The position numbers were made by a program, and so were the translations under genes. This document shows positions 27,735 to 34,970 of a DNA stretch of 51,747 nucleotides, in pieces; position 1 is the first letter of the stretch; each line of letters begins with the position of its first letter. The DNA is from Gemmatimonadaceae bacterium. GTDB taxonomy: Bacteria; Gemmatimonadota; Gemmatimonadetes; Gemmatimonadales; Gemmatimonadaceae. The DNA lies in the NCBI GenBank assembly GCA_020853635.1, contig JADYYN010000030.1, forward strand, positions 1 through 51,747. Reading direction: 5' to 3'. A model generated the notes under the pieces. That model saw only the letters and a list, made by a program, of their open reading frames with translations, was not told the DNA's origin and did not search any database.

Positions 27735-28526
27735 TCAGGCGCCGGTGTAAGTGGGCTTCCGCTTCTCGAGGAACGCGCGCACGCCCTCTTCGTAGTCCGC
27801 GGTACGGCCGGCCTCCTGCATACAGTCGGCCTCCACCTCGAGCTGTGCGTCGATGTCGTTGGTCCACGACGCGTTCATCGCACGCTTGGTGAGACCGAAC
27901 CCGCGCGGGGCCTGCGTCGCGAGCTGCTTGGCGAGATGCAGTGCCACCTCATGCAACTGCGCGTGCGGGACCACATCATGGATGAGACCCCACTCCTTCG
28001 CCTTGGTCGCGTGCATCTTCTCGGCGAGGAAGAACATCGCGGTCGCACGCTGCGGGCCGATCAGGCGCGGCACGAAGAACGTGCCGCTGGTGTCGGGGAT
28101 CAGACCGAGTTTGGCGAAGCTCTCCACGAACGTGGCCTCTTCGGCCGCGATGGTGAGATCACAGGCGAATGCGAGGTTGGCGCCCGCCCCTGCGGCGACA
28201 CCGTTCACCGCGCAGATCACCGGCTTCTCGAGATGCCGGATGGCCTTGATGATGGGGTTGTAGCTCGCGCGAACCGTCTCGCTGATGTCGGGCATCGGCC
28301 CATCACCCTGCGGGAGTACTTCGGAGAGGTCCTGCCCTGCACAGAAGCCTCGGCCGCTCCCGGTGAGTAGCACGGCGCGTACGGCAGGGTCTGACCCGGC
28401 GCGCGCAAGCTCGGCCTGGAGCGCCAGAGCCATCGGCCGATTGAACGAGTTGAGCACCTCGGGACGGTTCAGCGTGAGAACCAGGACGCCGTCGGTGAGC
28501 TCGGAGAGGAGGGGTGCGCTGGACAT
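27735..28526 (-). CDS. paaG: PaaG: 1,2-epoxyphenylacetyl-CoA isomerase
   Basis: The 263-residue crotonase-fold protein carries GRGFCAGQDLSE (first oxyanion-hole region), NGVAAGAGANLAFACDLTIA (second oxyanion hole) and FAKLGLIPDTSGTFFVPRLIG, whose Asp matches the acidic residue kept in PaaG isomerases. The start is ATG 28526; much longer upstream reading is antisense to the E1 gene. TATCTT lies 6 nt before the ATG, with no ribosome binding site, so leaderless translation is plausible. It is the first gene of the paaG-H-I-J unit and is divergent from the E1 gene across 81 nt. The enzyme converts the epoxide to oxepin-CoA. Confidence 0.92.
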   Translation of the reverse strand: MSSAPLLSELTDGVLVLTLNRPEVLNSFNRPMALALQAELARAGSDPAVRAVLLTGSGRGFCAGQDLSEVLPQGDGPMPDISETVRASYNPIIKAIRHLEKPVICAVNGVAAGAGANLAFACDLTIAAEEATFVESFAKLGLIPDTSGTFFVPRLIGPQRATAMFFLAEKMHATKAKEWGLIHDVVPHAQLHEVALHLAKQLATQAPRGFGLTKRAMNASWTNDIDAQLEVEADCMQEAGRTADYEEGVRAFLEKRKPTYTGA

Positions 28527-28607
28527 AGGGAGAAGATAGCAGATAGCCGATGGGCGAGGGCGCCCCCAGAGGTACCGCCTCCCCCGTCCCCCCGCCAGAT
28601 TCCACCC

Positions 28608-30698
28608 ATGGCACCGAAACCCCTCGCCGGCTTCGACTGGCGTCGCATCGCATACAACACGCTTGCCTCGCGCGCGCTCGACGACGTCGAGGAAGCGACC
28701 AATCGCAACCGCGCCACCGTCCCCAAGGACCACGTGGTGCTCTACCAGTTCTCCGCACGCGGCCACGACATGGCGCAGTGCATCCTGGGGTCGTTGATCA
28801 ACGGCAAGCACGACGCGGCGGGCGCGTACTATCGCAGCCGGCCCATGTTGCTCTCGCTCGGCCTCACCCTCGAGGACGCGCTCGGTTCGCCGCTGGGTCG
28901 TGCCGGCGGATTCTCCGACGGACGCGACATCGGCGTGGTGTGCAACCTGCCGAATCCCGACGGGCCGGTGGTACTGCCGATGAGCGGCGACGTGGGTTCG
29001 CAGTACACGCCCACTGCGGGCTGGGCCCAGTCGGTCACGTATCATCGCGACGTCCTCAAGGACGCGAGCTGGAAGGGCGCGCTCGGTGTCGCGCTCGGTG
29101 GCGATGGCTCGGTGGCGACTAATGGCTTCTGGGCCGCGCTCACCATGGCGACCACGCTCAAACTCCCGATGTTGTTCTACATCGAGGACAACGACCTCGG
29201 CATTTCCGTGAAGGGCGAGATGCAGACGCCCGGCGGCAACATCGCGAAGAACCTCGCGTCGTTCACCAACCTGTTCCTCCGCGATGGCGATGGCACGGAC
29301 CCGCACGAGTCCGCGCGTCTCCTGCAGGAATGTGTGCACCATGTGCGCAGTGGTGCCGGCCCCGCGCTGGTCCATCTCACGCTGCCGCGCCTCTCGAGTC
29401 ACTCGGGACCGGACAACCAGAAGGGCTATCGCACGGACGCGGAGATCGCCGCCGACCAGGCGCGTGATCCGCTGCCGCGGCTCAAACAGTATCTCGTGCC
29501 GTCGCTGATGTCCGAGAAGGAGTGGACCGCCCTCGAGGCCGAAGTCGTACGCGATGTCGACGTTGCATTGACGGCTGCGCGTGCACGCGGCATCCCCGAC
29601 GCGGCGAAGATCGGCGAGCACATGTACGCCGACGACCGCGCCGGCGCGCCCGAAGCGTTCGGCGGTCTCACTCGCGCGTGGCGCCACGCACTCGGCGGCA
29701 CGGAGACGCCGCGCGAGGACGGCGACATGCTGCGCTTCGCCGAAGCCGTGCGTCGCACGCTGCGCCGCGAACTCGAAGTGAATCCCAAGGTCGTGGTGTT
29801 CGGCGAGGATGTGGGCAAGAAGGGTGGTGTGCATCTTGTGACCGAAGGACTGCAGAAGCAGTTCGGTGCCGCGCGTGTGTTCGACACCAGTCTCTCCGAA
29901 GAAGGCATCATCGGCCGCGCGTCGGGCCTCGCGATCAGCGGCTTGATGCCGGTCGCCGAGATCCAGTTCCGGAAGTACGCGGACCCTGCGACCGAACAGT
30001 TGAACAACACCGGCACCATGCGCTGGCGCACGGCGAATCGTTTTGCCGCGCCGATGGTGGTGCGCATGCCGGGCGGCTTCGGCAAGGACGTGGGTGATCC
30101 ATGGCACTCATTGTCAGATGAAGTGCGCTTCGCGCACGCCTACGGCTGGCAGATGGCGATCCCGTCCAACGCGGCGGACGCGGTGGGTCTGCTGCGCACC
30201 GCGATGCGCTCACCCAACCCGACAGTGTACTTCGAGCATCGCTCCTTGCTCATGACCGGCGATGGCAGTGCGCGGTATCCGGGCGACGACTACATGATCC
30301 CGTTCGGCAAGGCGCGTGTGGTGCGCGAGGGCAAGGCGCTCACGCTCGTGTCGTGGGGCGCGATGGTGCATCGCTGTATCGACGCCGCTGATCGATTCGC
30401 GGGCGACGTGGAGTTGCTCGACCTGCGCACCATCGCGCCGTGGGATCGCGCCGCGGTGCTCGCGTCGGTCACCAAGACAGGGCGCTGCCTCATCGTGCAC
30501 GAGGACAACCTCACCGCGGGATTCGGCGCGGAAGTCGCGGCGACCGTGACGCAGGAGGTCTTCTGGCATCTCGATGCACCGGTGATACGTCTCGCCCCAA
30601 AGGACATCCCGATGCCGTATCACCCCGTGCTGCTCGACGCCGTGCTCCCCGACGCCGACCGCATCGCGGGGGCTATTGCGGAACTTCTACGCGCGTAG
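28608..30698 (+). CDS. fused alpha-beta 2-oxoacid dehydrogenase E1 (thiamine diphosphate)
   Basis: The 696-residue protein joins two chains that are usually separate. The alpha half (1 to about 330) has the thiamine diphosphate motif GGDGSVATNGFWAAL...YIEDND and SSHSGPDNQKGYR. The beta half (from about 370) has VVFGEDVGKKGGVH, FDTSLSEEGIIGRASGLA, GLMPVAEIQF and LTLVSWGAMVH, as in branched-chain 2-oxoacid dehydrogenase E1 beta. It would decarboxylate a branched-chain or aromatic 2-oxoacid and transfer the acyl group to a lipoylated E2. No E2 or E3 gene is in the window. It is divergent from paaG. A possible role is making phenylacetyl-CoA from phenylpyruvate, but this is speculation from position. 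Confidence 0.88.
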   Translation: MAPKPLAGFDWRRIAYNTLASRALDDVEEATNRNRATVPKDHVVLYQFSARGHDMAQCILGSLINGKHDAAGAYYRSRPMLLSLGLTLEDALGSPLGRAGGFSDGRDIGVVCNLPNPDGPVVLPMSGDVGSQYTPTAGWAQSVTYHRDVLKDASWKGALGVALGGDGSVATNGFWAALTMATTLKLPMLFYIEDNDLGISVKGEMQTPGGNIAKNLASFTNLFLRDGDGTDPHESARLLQECVHHVRSGAGPALVHLTLPRLSSHSGPDNQKGYRTDAEIAADQARDPLPRLKQYLVPSLMSEKEWTALEAEVVRDVDVALTAARARGIPDAAKIGEHMYADDRAGAPEAFGGLTRAWRHALGGTETPREDGDMLRFAEAVRRTLRRELEVNPKVVVFGEDVGKKGGVHLVTEGLQKQFGAARVFDTSLSEEGIIGRASGLAISGLMPVAEIQFRKYADPATEQLNNTGTMRWRTANRFAAPMVVRMPGGFGKDVGDPWHSLSDEVRFAHAYGWQMAIPSNAADAVGLLRTAMRSPNPTVYFEHRSLLMTGDGSARYPGDDYMIPFGKARVVREGKALTLVSWGAMVHRCIDAADRFAGDVELLDLRTIAPWDRAAVLASVTKTGRCLIVHEDNLTAGFGAEVAATVTQEVFWHLDAPVIRLAPKDIPMPYHPVLLDAVLPDADRIAGAIAELLRA

Positions 30699-30704
30699 TA
30701 CCCT
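30676..30704 (+). promoter_or_regulatory. candidate promoter for the MATE leader
   Basis: TTGCGG (30676-30681) and TACCCT (30699-30704) are spaced by 17 nt and lie across the end of the E1 gene. Transcription from here would start near 30711 and give a leader of about 200 nt before the MATE start codon. The -10 has the TANNNT form seen elsewhere in the window. Confidence 0.4.
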
Positions 30705-30760
30705 ACCTGTCGCCGCGCCACGCCTGTGACGCGCGCGCAACCTCCTGCCTTGGTGCTTCG

Positions 30761-30817
30761 ATGGACAACAAGTCTGCCGTCGGTGTTGTCGCGATCGAAG
30801 CAGGGCAGCTCGGGTAG
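30761..30817 (+). CDS. possible leader peptide (18 residues) of the MATE attenuator
   Basis: ATG 30761 opens MDNKSAVGVVAIEAGQLG, ended by TAG at 30815-30817. A GGTG four nucleotides long lies 5 nt upstream (30752-30755), a partial match to the anti-Shine-Dalgarno sequence. The ORF covers the loop and 3' arm of the first leader hairpin, so ribosomes on it would alter folding. Its length and placement are typical of leader peptides, but coding potential in 18 codons cannot be shown by composition. It could be chance. Confidence 0.4.
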   Translation: MDNKSAVGVVAIEAGQLG

Positions 30818-30845
30818 CAGCGACATCGTCGCTCCCCGTGGATCC

Positions 30846-30879
30846 ACGCCCCGCCTGCTTCGGACCGCAGTCGGGGCGT
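30846..30879 (+). terminator. terminator hairpin just upstream of the MATE gene
   Basis: ACGCCCCG (30846-30853) pairs with CGGGGCGT (30872-30879), and CTGC (30855-30858) with GCAG (30867-30870) further in. It is followed by TTCTTCATTT. It lies before, not after, the MATE ribosome binding site AGAGG (30898-30902), which fits conditional termination in a 5' leader. It could also end the E1 transcript. Confidence 0.6.
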
Positions 30880-30908
30880 TCTTCATTTAATGATCCCAGA
30901 GGTTCTGC

Positions 30909-32348
30909 ATGCATAGTCCGGTAGAGAGTTCCGCGTCGGCTGAACACGCACCCCCGCCGCCGTCGGGCAGCGTGTGGCGCGATATCCGCGACGCACTCCG
31001 CGGCACCACACACGACTACACCAGCGGCCCGCTCGGCCGCGCGATCTTCCTGCTCGCCGTCCCGATGGTGATCGAGATGGCGATGGAAAGCATCTTCGCG
31101 GTGGTCGACGTGTTCTTCGTCGGGCGGATCGGCGCGGCGGCCGTCGCAACGGTCGGGCTGACCGAATCGCTGATGATCGTGATCTACACGTTGGCGTTCG
31201 GCCTGAGCATCGGCGCCACCGCCACCGTATCGCGACGCATCGGCGAGAAGGATGCCGACGGCGCCGGTCGTGCCGCGATGCAGGTGATCCTGCTCGGCCT
31301 GTTGATCTCGGGCGTGCTCGGACTGATCGGCGCGATCTTCGCCCCGCAGCTGCTCGCGCTCATGGGCGCCGACGCCGAGGTGATCGCGACGGGCACCGGC
31401 TACGCGCGCGTGATGCTCGGTGGCAGCGCGACGGCGTTCCTGCTGTTCGTGGTGAACGCCGTGTTCCGCGGCGCGGGCGACCCGGCGATCGCGATGCGCA
31501 TCCTCATCGTCGCCAATTCGATCAACATCGTGCTCGACCCCGTGCTCATCTTCGGTCTCGGACCCTTCCCCGAGCTCGGTGTGACCGGTGCCGCGATCGC
31601 TACAACGATCGGACGTGGTATCGGCCTGCTGATGGCGTTCGGCATGTTGGCGCGCGGCGCCGGGCATCTCGCCATCAAGCGGTCGCATCTCACGGTTGAA
31701 CCCAAGACCATGCTCAGCATCGCACGGCTCTCGGGACTCGGCACGTTCCAGGTCGCGATCGGCTCGATGAGCTGGATGGGGTTGGTGCGTGTGGTCGCCG
31801 GCTTCGGTCCTGAAGCGATGGCGGGCTACACCATCGCCATCAGGCTCGTGATCTTCGCGATGATGCCCGCGTTCGGACTCGGCGGCGCCGCCGCGACGAT
31901 GGTGGGGCAATCACTCGGCGCGAAGAAGCCCGAACGCGCCGAGGCGGCCGTGTGGGCGGCGACGAAGTACGACGTCGCGTTCCTCGGCGGCATCGGCGTG
32001 ATCTTCTTGTTGTTCGCGCCGCCGATCGTGTCGCTCTTCACCAAGGACGCGGGAGTGGCCGAGGTCGCTGTCACCGGCCTGCGGTGGATGTCGCTTGGCT
32101 TCCCGTTCTTCGCGGCGGGTATGGTACTCGAGCAGTCGTTCAACGGCGCCGGTGACACCTGGACGCCGACGTGGATCAACCTGTGGGTCTATTGGGTGCT
32201 GCAGATCCCGTTGGCGTGGTTCCTCTCGTATCCGATGGGGCTACAGCAGAACGGAGTATTCATCGCGGTGACCGTCGCGTATTCGGTGCTGGCGGTGGTG
32301 AGCGGACTGCTGTTCAAGCGGGGGAAGTGGAAGTTGAAGCACGTGTGA
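30909..32348 (+). CDS. MATE family efflux transporter
   Basis: The 479-residue protein has about twelve hydrophobic helices in two six-helix halves. The first half has IFLLAVPMVIEMAMES and the second a similar IARLSGLGTFQVAIGSMSW; VNAVFRGAGDPAIAM and EQSFNGAGDTWTPTW are the paired MATE-family motifs. It would export cationic drugs or metabolites using a sodium or proton gradient across the inner membrane. ATG 30909 follows AGAGG by 6 nt. Expression is probably controlled by the leader upstream. It sits inside the paa island without an evident catabolic role; export of aromatic intermediates is conceivable. The substrate is unknown. Confidence 0.92.
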   Translation: MHSPVESSASAEHAPPPPSGSVWRDIRDALRGTTHDYTSGPLGRAIFLLAVPMVIEMAMESIFAVVDVFFVGRIGAAAVATVGLTESLMIVIYTLAFGLSIGATATVSRRIGEKDADGAGRAAMQVILLGLLISGVLGLIGAIFAPQLLALMGADAEVIATGTGYARVMLGGSATAFLLFVVNAVFRGAGDPAIAMRILIVANSINIVLDPVLIFGLGPFPELGVTGAAIATTIGRGIGLLMAFGMLARGAGHLAIKRSHLTVEPKTMLSIARLSGLGTFQVAIGSMSWMGLVRVVAGFGPEAMAGYTIAIRLVIFAMMPAFGLGGAAATMVGQSLGAKKPERAEAAVWAATKYDVAFLGGIGVIFLLFAPPIVSLFTKDAGVAEVAVTGLRWMSLGFPFFAAGMVLEQSFNGAGDTWTPTWINLWVYWVLQIPLAWFLSYPMGLQQNGVFIAVTVAYSVLAVVSGLLFKRGKWKLKHV

Positions 32349-32397
32349 GGGGCAGATGGTGGATGGCAGATGGCGGATGGTTGAGATGGACGTCAGA

Positions 32398-32431
32398 CAC
32401 GACGGGCCGCCCTCACAGGCGGCCCGTCGTG
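32398..32431. terminator. 14-bp perfect hairpin between MATE and convergent gene
   Basis: CACGACGGGCCGCC (32398-32411) and GGCGGCCCGTCGTG (32418-32431) pair perfectly around a 6-nt loop. It lies 50 nt after the MATE stop and 62 nt beyond the stop of the convergent gene, so it can serve both strands. No T run follows. Confidence 0.65.
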
Positions 32432-32492
32432 CATCGTCCCGCCCACTTCCTCGCGACGCCTCTCCGCATCGCCGTTACTCACAGCTTATTGC

Positions 32493-33005
32493 TCACAACT
32501 CACCACGCAGTTCCGTCAGCGCCTTCACCAAGTCCGCCTGCGTCGCCCCTCTCGGATACACGTCTCCTCGGGCGTTCCGCTCCGTGAGATTCTCAATGCC
32601 AACGACCGTCCCGGCCGCATCGATCTTCACCAGTGCCGACGCCATGCCGTGCGCGCCGTGATCCCCCTGCTTGATCGTGAACACGAGCAGCACCGGCGCG
32701 CCTATCTCCCACTGCTTGCGCACGCCATAGCGACCGCGTGTCGAACTACGCGTGATCTCCAGCGCCTGCTCGACTCGCTTGCCACCGCGCATCGTGACGG
32801 CCTGCGCGGAGACCTCGGCCCACTCCTCTTCGGTGTGATGTTCGGTCGTGATCGCGAATACCGCGCCCGGCGTCGGCGGCGTGCCGTTCACGGCGCTGAC
32901 GGTGATGTGCGGCGGGCCGAAGAACGGGCTCGCGGCGAGCACGGTCGCGACGGCGGGGAGGATGGCGAGACGTGCGGTGCGGGACCACGGGGTGCCGATG
33001 CGCAT
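32493..33005 (-). CDS. exported protein of unknown function
   Basis: I do not recognise this 170-residue protein. ATG 33005 has AGGAG 6 nt upstream, a good site. The N-terminus is a signal peptide or anchor (ARLAILPAVATVLAASPFF). The mature part begins HITVSAVNGTPPTPGAVF, a possible beta-sandwich start, and includes AITTEHHTEEEWAEVSAQAV and VLLVFTIKQGDHGAHGMASA. It has no cysteines, so it is not a lipoprotein. It is downstream of paaD on the same strand, but 250 nt with a repeat separate them, so operon membership is doubtful. The histidine-rich segments suggest metal contact, without proof. Confidence 0.6.
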   Translation of the reverse strand: MRIGTPWSRTARLAILPAVATVLAASPFFGPPHITVSAVNGTPPTPGAVFAITTEHHTEEEWAEVSAQAVTMRGGKRVEQALEITRSSTRGRYGVRKQWEIGAPVLLVFTIKQGDHGAHGMASALVKIDAAGTVVGIENLTERNARGDVYPRGATQADLVKALTELRGEL

Positions 33006-33188
33006 GGGCTGCTCCTGACGAGGTGAAGTGGGCTCGTCAGTCGGATACCGTGGGGTGGGTGTTCGTTTACGGACGGGCGATACGGGGGGTACTACGATGC
33101 GTGGTGACGGACGGTGCGGGGCGCGGGGGAGATGCGGGATGCGGGGGGAGGGGACTGCGGAGCGGGAGCGGCGGGGGTTCCTACCTTG

Positions 33189-33222
33189 GCCTTCTCTGTG
33201 TCCTCTGTGTCCTCTATGGTGA
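33189..33222. repeat. CACAGAG-type extragenic repeat
   Basis: The minus strand reads AGAGGACACAGAGGACACAG, a directly repeated GAGGACACA unit, ending beside a GAAGAG/CTCTTC hairpin (33221-33240). From memory, similar CACAGAGGACACAGAG elements are scattered between genes in many unrelated bacteria, and yield spurious ORFs reading HRGHRGHRE or TEDTEDTEK, as here. The rest of the 250-nt gap is G-rich and shows nothing else. Confidence 0.5.
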
Positions 33223-33255
33223 AGAGCCGGAAGACTCTTCCCGCACACCAAACCG

Positions 33256-33747
33256 TCAGAGCGCTTTGAACTCGTCGAACGGCTGACGGCACGCCCGGCA
33301 CACATGGATCGCCTTGCACGCGGTGCTTCCGAACTCGCTCTTCAACTCGGTGTCGCGTGAGCCACACCAGGGGCACGTCACTGGCTGACGGGCGCGCGTC
33401 AGTGTGATGAGACCACCCTGCTCTGCCTTGCCCGGCGGGGCGATGCCGTACTTGCGCAGCTTCTCGCGCGCGTCGGGGCCGATCCAATCCGTCGTCCATG
33501 CGGGCGACAGCACGGTCTGCACCGAGACGCTCGTCGCGCCGGCGGCTTCGAGTGCCGTCCGGATGTCTTTCTCGATCTCATACATCGCAGGGCAGCCGGA
33601 GTAGGTCGGCGTGATGGTCACCGCCACCGCTCCAGTGTCATCCACACGCACGTCGCGCACGATGCCGAGCTCCACCACGGAGATCACGGGCACCTCGGGG
33701 TCCGGCACGGTCCCGATTACGGCGAGGGCGGCGTCTTTGGTCAGCAT
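33256..33747 (-). CDS. paaD: PaaD: phenylacetyl-CoA epoxidase maturation/accessory subunit
   Basis: The 163-residue protein has an N-terminal MIP18/DUF59 domain with VPDPEVPVISVVELGIVRDV and TYSGCPAMYEIE, and a C-terminal zinc ribbon, CPWCGSRD...C...CRAC. This fusion is typical of PaaD, thought to help insert or supply iron or iron-sulfur centres for the epoxidase. It ends the paaA-B-C-D unit, 57 nt after paaC. Both metal-binding regions look intact. The E. coli homologue is called paaJ or paaD depending on nomenclature. Confidence 0.92.
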   Translation of the reverse strand: MLTKDAALAVIGTVPDPEVPVISVVELGIVRDVRVDDTGAVAVTITPTYSGCPAMYEIEKDIRTALEAAGATSVSVQTVLSPAWTTDWIGPDAREKLRKYGIAPPGKAEQGGLITLTRARQPVTCPWCGSRDTELKSEFGSTACKAIHVCRACRQPFDEFKAL

Positions 33748-33804
33748 GTGGGGGTCTGGAAGTCATCGCAGCCGCGCGGGGTTACCCCACGCGTCAAACG
33801 CGAC

Positions 33805-34656
33805 TCACCAAGTGGCGCCGGGGTGTGAACGCGCGACGATTTGCATCGTCGCGAGCAGGTGCCCGAGGTGTTCGGTGTGGCGCCCGCTGCGACCACCGCG
33901 CTGCATCGCGGCATCGGCCGGACGTGTGAGTGTCGCGCGCGTGAGCACCTCGTCCACCATCGCGTTCCAGCGCGACTGGATGCCCGCGAGATCCACCGCC
34001 GCGCCCTTCGCTGCTGCGGCCGCATCCACTTCGTCCGCCACGAACAACTCGCCGGTGAAACGCCACAGCGCGTCGAGAGCGCGCTGCACACGCGCGTGGC
34101 TCTCCTCGGTCCCGTCGCCCAGACGCACCACCCATTCACTCGAGTGCCGCAGGTGGTACTTCGCTTCCTTGAGTGCCTTCACCGCGATCGCCGAGATCCC
34201 CGCATGCGACGCGCGCGACAGTTCGTCGAGCAGCAACACGCTGTAGGCATCAAAGAGGAACTGCCGCACCATCAACTGACCGAAATCACCGTTGGGCTGT
34301 TCCACCAACAAGCAGTTACGGAACTGCACCGCGTCGCGGAAGTACGCGAGCGCATCCTCGTCGCGTCCCTTGCCCTCGGTCTCGCCCGCGAGGCGCAGCA
34401 TCGACGCGGCCTGCCCGATGAGATCGAGCGCCATGTTCGCGGTTGCGATGTCCTCCTCGAGGATCGGCCCGTGGCCGGTCACTTCGGAGAGGCGATGCCC
34501 GAGGATGAGCCGGTCATCACCGAGCCGCAGCAGCAGCTCCACGATCGGGTCACCCATCGGCGCGCGGCGCGCACCGGCGACGGCGCGCGTGCCGGCCGCC
34601 GCTTCACCCGCGGCGATGCCCGGTTCGTCCTCGTGCCCTGCGGCGGCGGCGCTCAA
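33805..34656 (-). CDS. paaC: PaaC: phenylacetyl-CoA 1,2-epoxidase structural subunit
   Basis: The 283-residue frame contains the all-helical PaaC fold: LLLRLGDDRLILGHRLSE, TGHGPILEEDIATANMALDLIGQA and LKEAKYHLRHSSEWVVRLGDGT. PaaC is the non-catalytic ferritin-like partner of PaaA. The start is uncertain. TTG 34656 overlaps the paaB stop (TTGA), but adds an Ala-rich 33-residue tail missing from familiar homologues. ATG 34557 begins directly with family-like sequence and gives 250 residues, close to the usual length. Coupling favours the first, homology the second. Confidence 0.9.
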   Translation of the reverse strand: MSAAAAGHEDEPGIAAGEAAAGTRAVAGARRAPMGDPIVELLLRLGDDRLILGHRLSEVTGHGPILEEDIATANMALDLIGQAASMLRLAGETEGKGRDEDALAYFRDAVQFRNCLLVEQPNGDFGQLMVRQFLFDAYSVLLLDELSRASHAGISAIAVKALKEAKYHLRHSSEWVVRLGDGTEESHARVQRALDALWRFTGELFVADEVDAAAAAKGAAVDLAGIQSRWNAMVDEVLTRATLTRPADAAMQRGGRSGRHTEHLGHLLATMQIVARSHPGATW

Positions 34657-34970
34657 AAGACCTTCACGCCGCGCGGCACCTTGTAGAACTGCGGATGCCG
34701 ATACGCCTTGTCGTTCCCCGGATCGAAGAACGGCCCCGCATCACTCGGCGCCGAGGCCGTGATCGCGCTGCTCGGCACCACCCAGAGGTTCACCGCTTCG
34801 CCGCGACGCGCGTACACATCGCGCGCGTTCTGCATCGCATGTTCAGCGTCGGTGGCGTGCACCGAGCCCGCGTGTTCGAACGGCTGACCCTGCGCACCCT
34901 GCGTGAAGACTTCCCAGAGCGGCCAGTGGCTGTCACCGGTGCTGCCGTTGGTTCCCGTGGTGGCGGCCAT
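34653..34970 (-). CDS. paaB: PaaB: phenylacetyl-CoA 1,2-epoxidase small subunit
   Basis: The 105-residue protein matches PaaB: HWPLWEVFTQGAQGQPFEHAGSVHATD, ALQ-type NARDVYARRGEAVNLWVVP and a C-terminal DKAYRHPQFYKVPRGVKVF. It bridges PaaAC dimers in the complex. The ATG at 34970 shares its A with the paaA stop (TGATG); a GTG at 34973 is also in frame. All four epoxidase genes follow in the usual order. Confidence 0.92.
   Translation of the reverse strand: MAATTGTNGSTGDSHWPLWEVFTQGAQGQPFEHAGSVHATDAEHAMQNARDVYARRGEAVNLWVVPSSAITASAPSDAGPFFDPGNDKAYRHPQFYKVPRGVKVF

Larger units (their letters stand above)
30754..30879 (+). promoter_or_regulatory. candidate transcription attenuator leader of the MATE gene
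   Basis: A hairpin pairs TGCTTCGAT (30754-30762) with ATCGAAGCA (30794-30802), with ACAACA/TGTTGT pairing further in (30765-30770 with 30784-30789). A small AGCGAC/GTCGCT stem follows (30819-30833), then a terminator hairpin (30846-30879). CGAAGCAGG (30796-30804) is also perfectly complementary to CCTGCTTCG (30854-30862) inside the terminator, so one segment has two exclusive partners. The start codon of an 18-residue ORF sits in the first hairpin. This arrangement is that of an attenuator. No known riboswitch family was recognised, and the mechanism is inference. Confidence 0.55.

Noticed and set aside
27735-30107. 790-codon open frame on the minus strand across the E1 gene
   Set aside because: Only the 5'-most 263 codons after ATG 28526 match a family (PaaG); the rest is antisense to a well-supported E1 gene and reads as His/Arg/Ala-rich filler.
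30620-30886. 88-codon minus-strand open frame over the MATE leader
   Set aside because: It overlaps the E1 3' end, has no ribosome binding site and no motif; the plus-strand leader interpretation explains the inverted repeats better.
32353-32382. short direct repeat GCAGATGG(T/C)GGATGG
   Set aside because: Only two copies in a short G-rich gap and no second site; it looks like chance or slippage.
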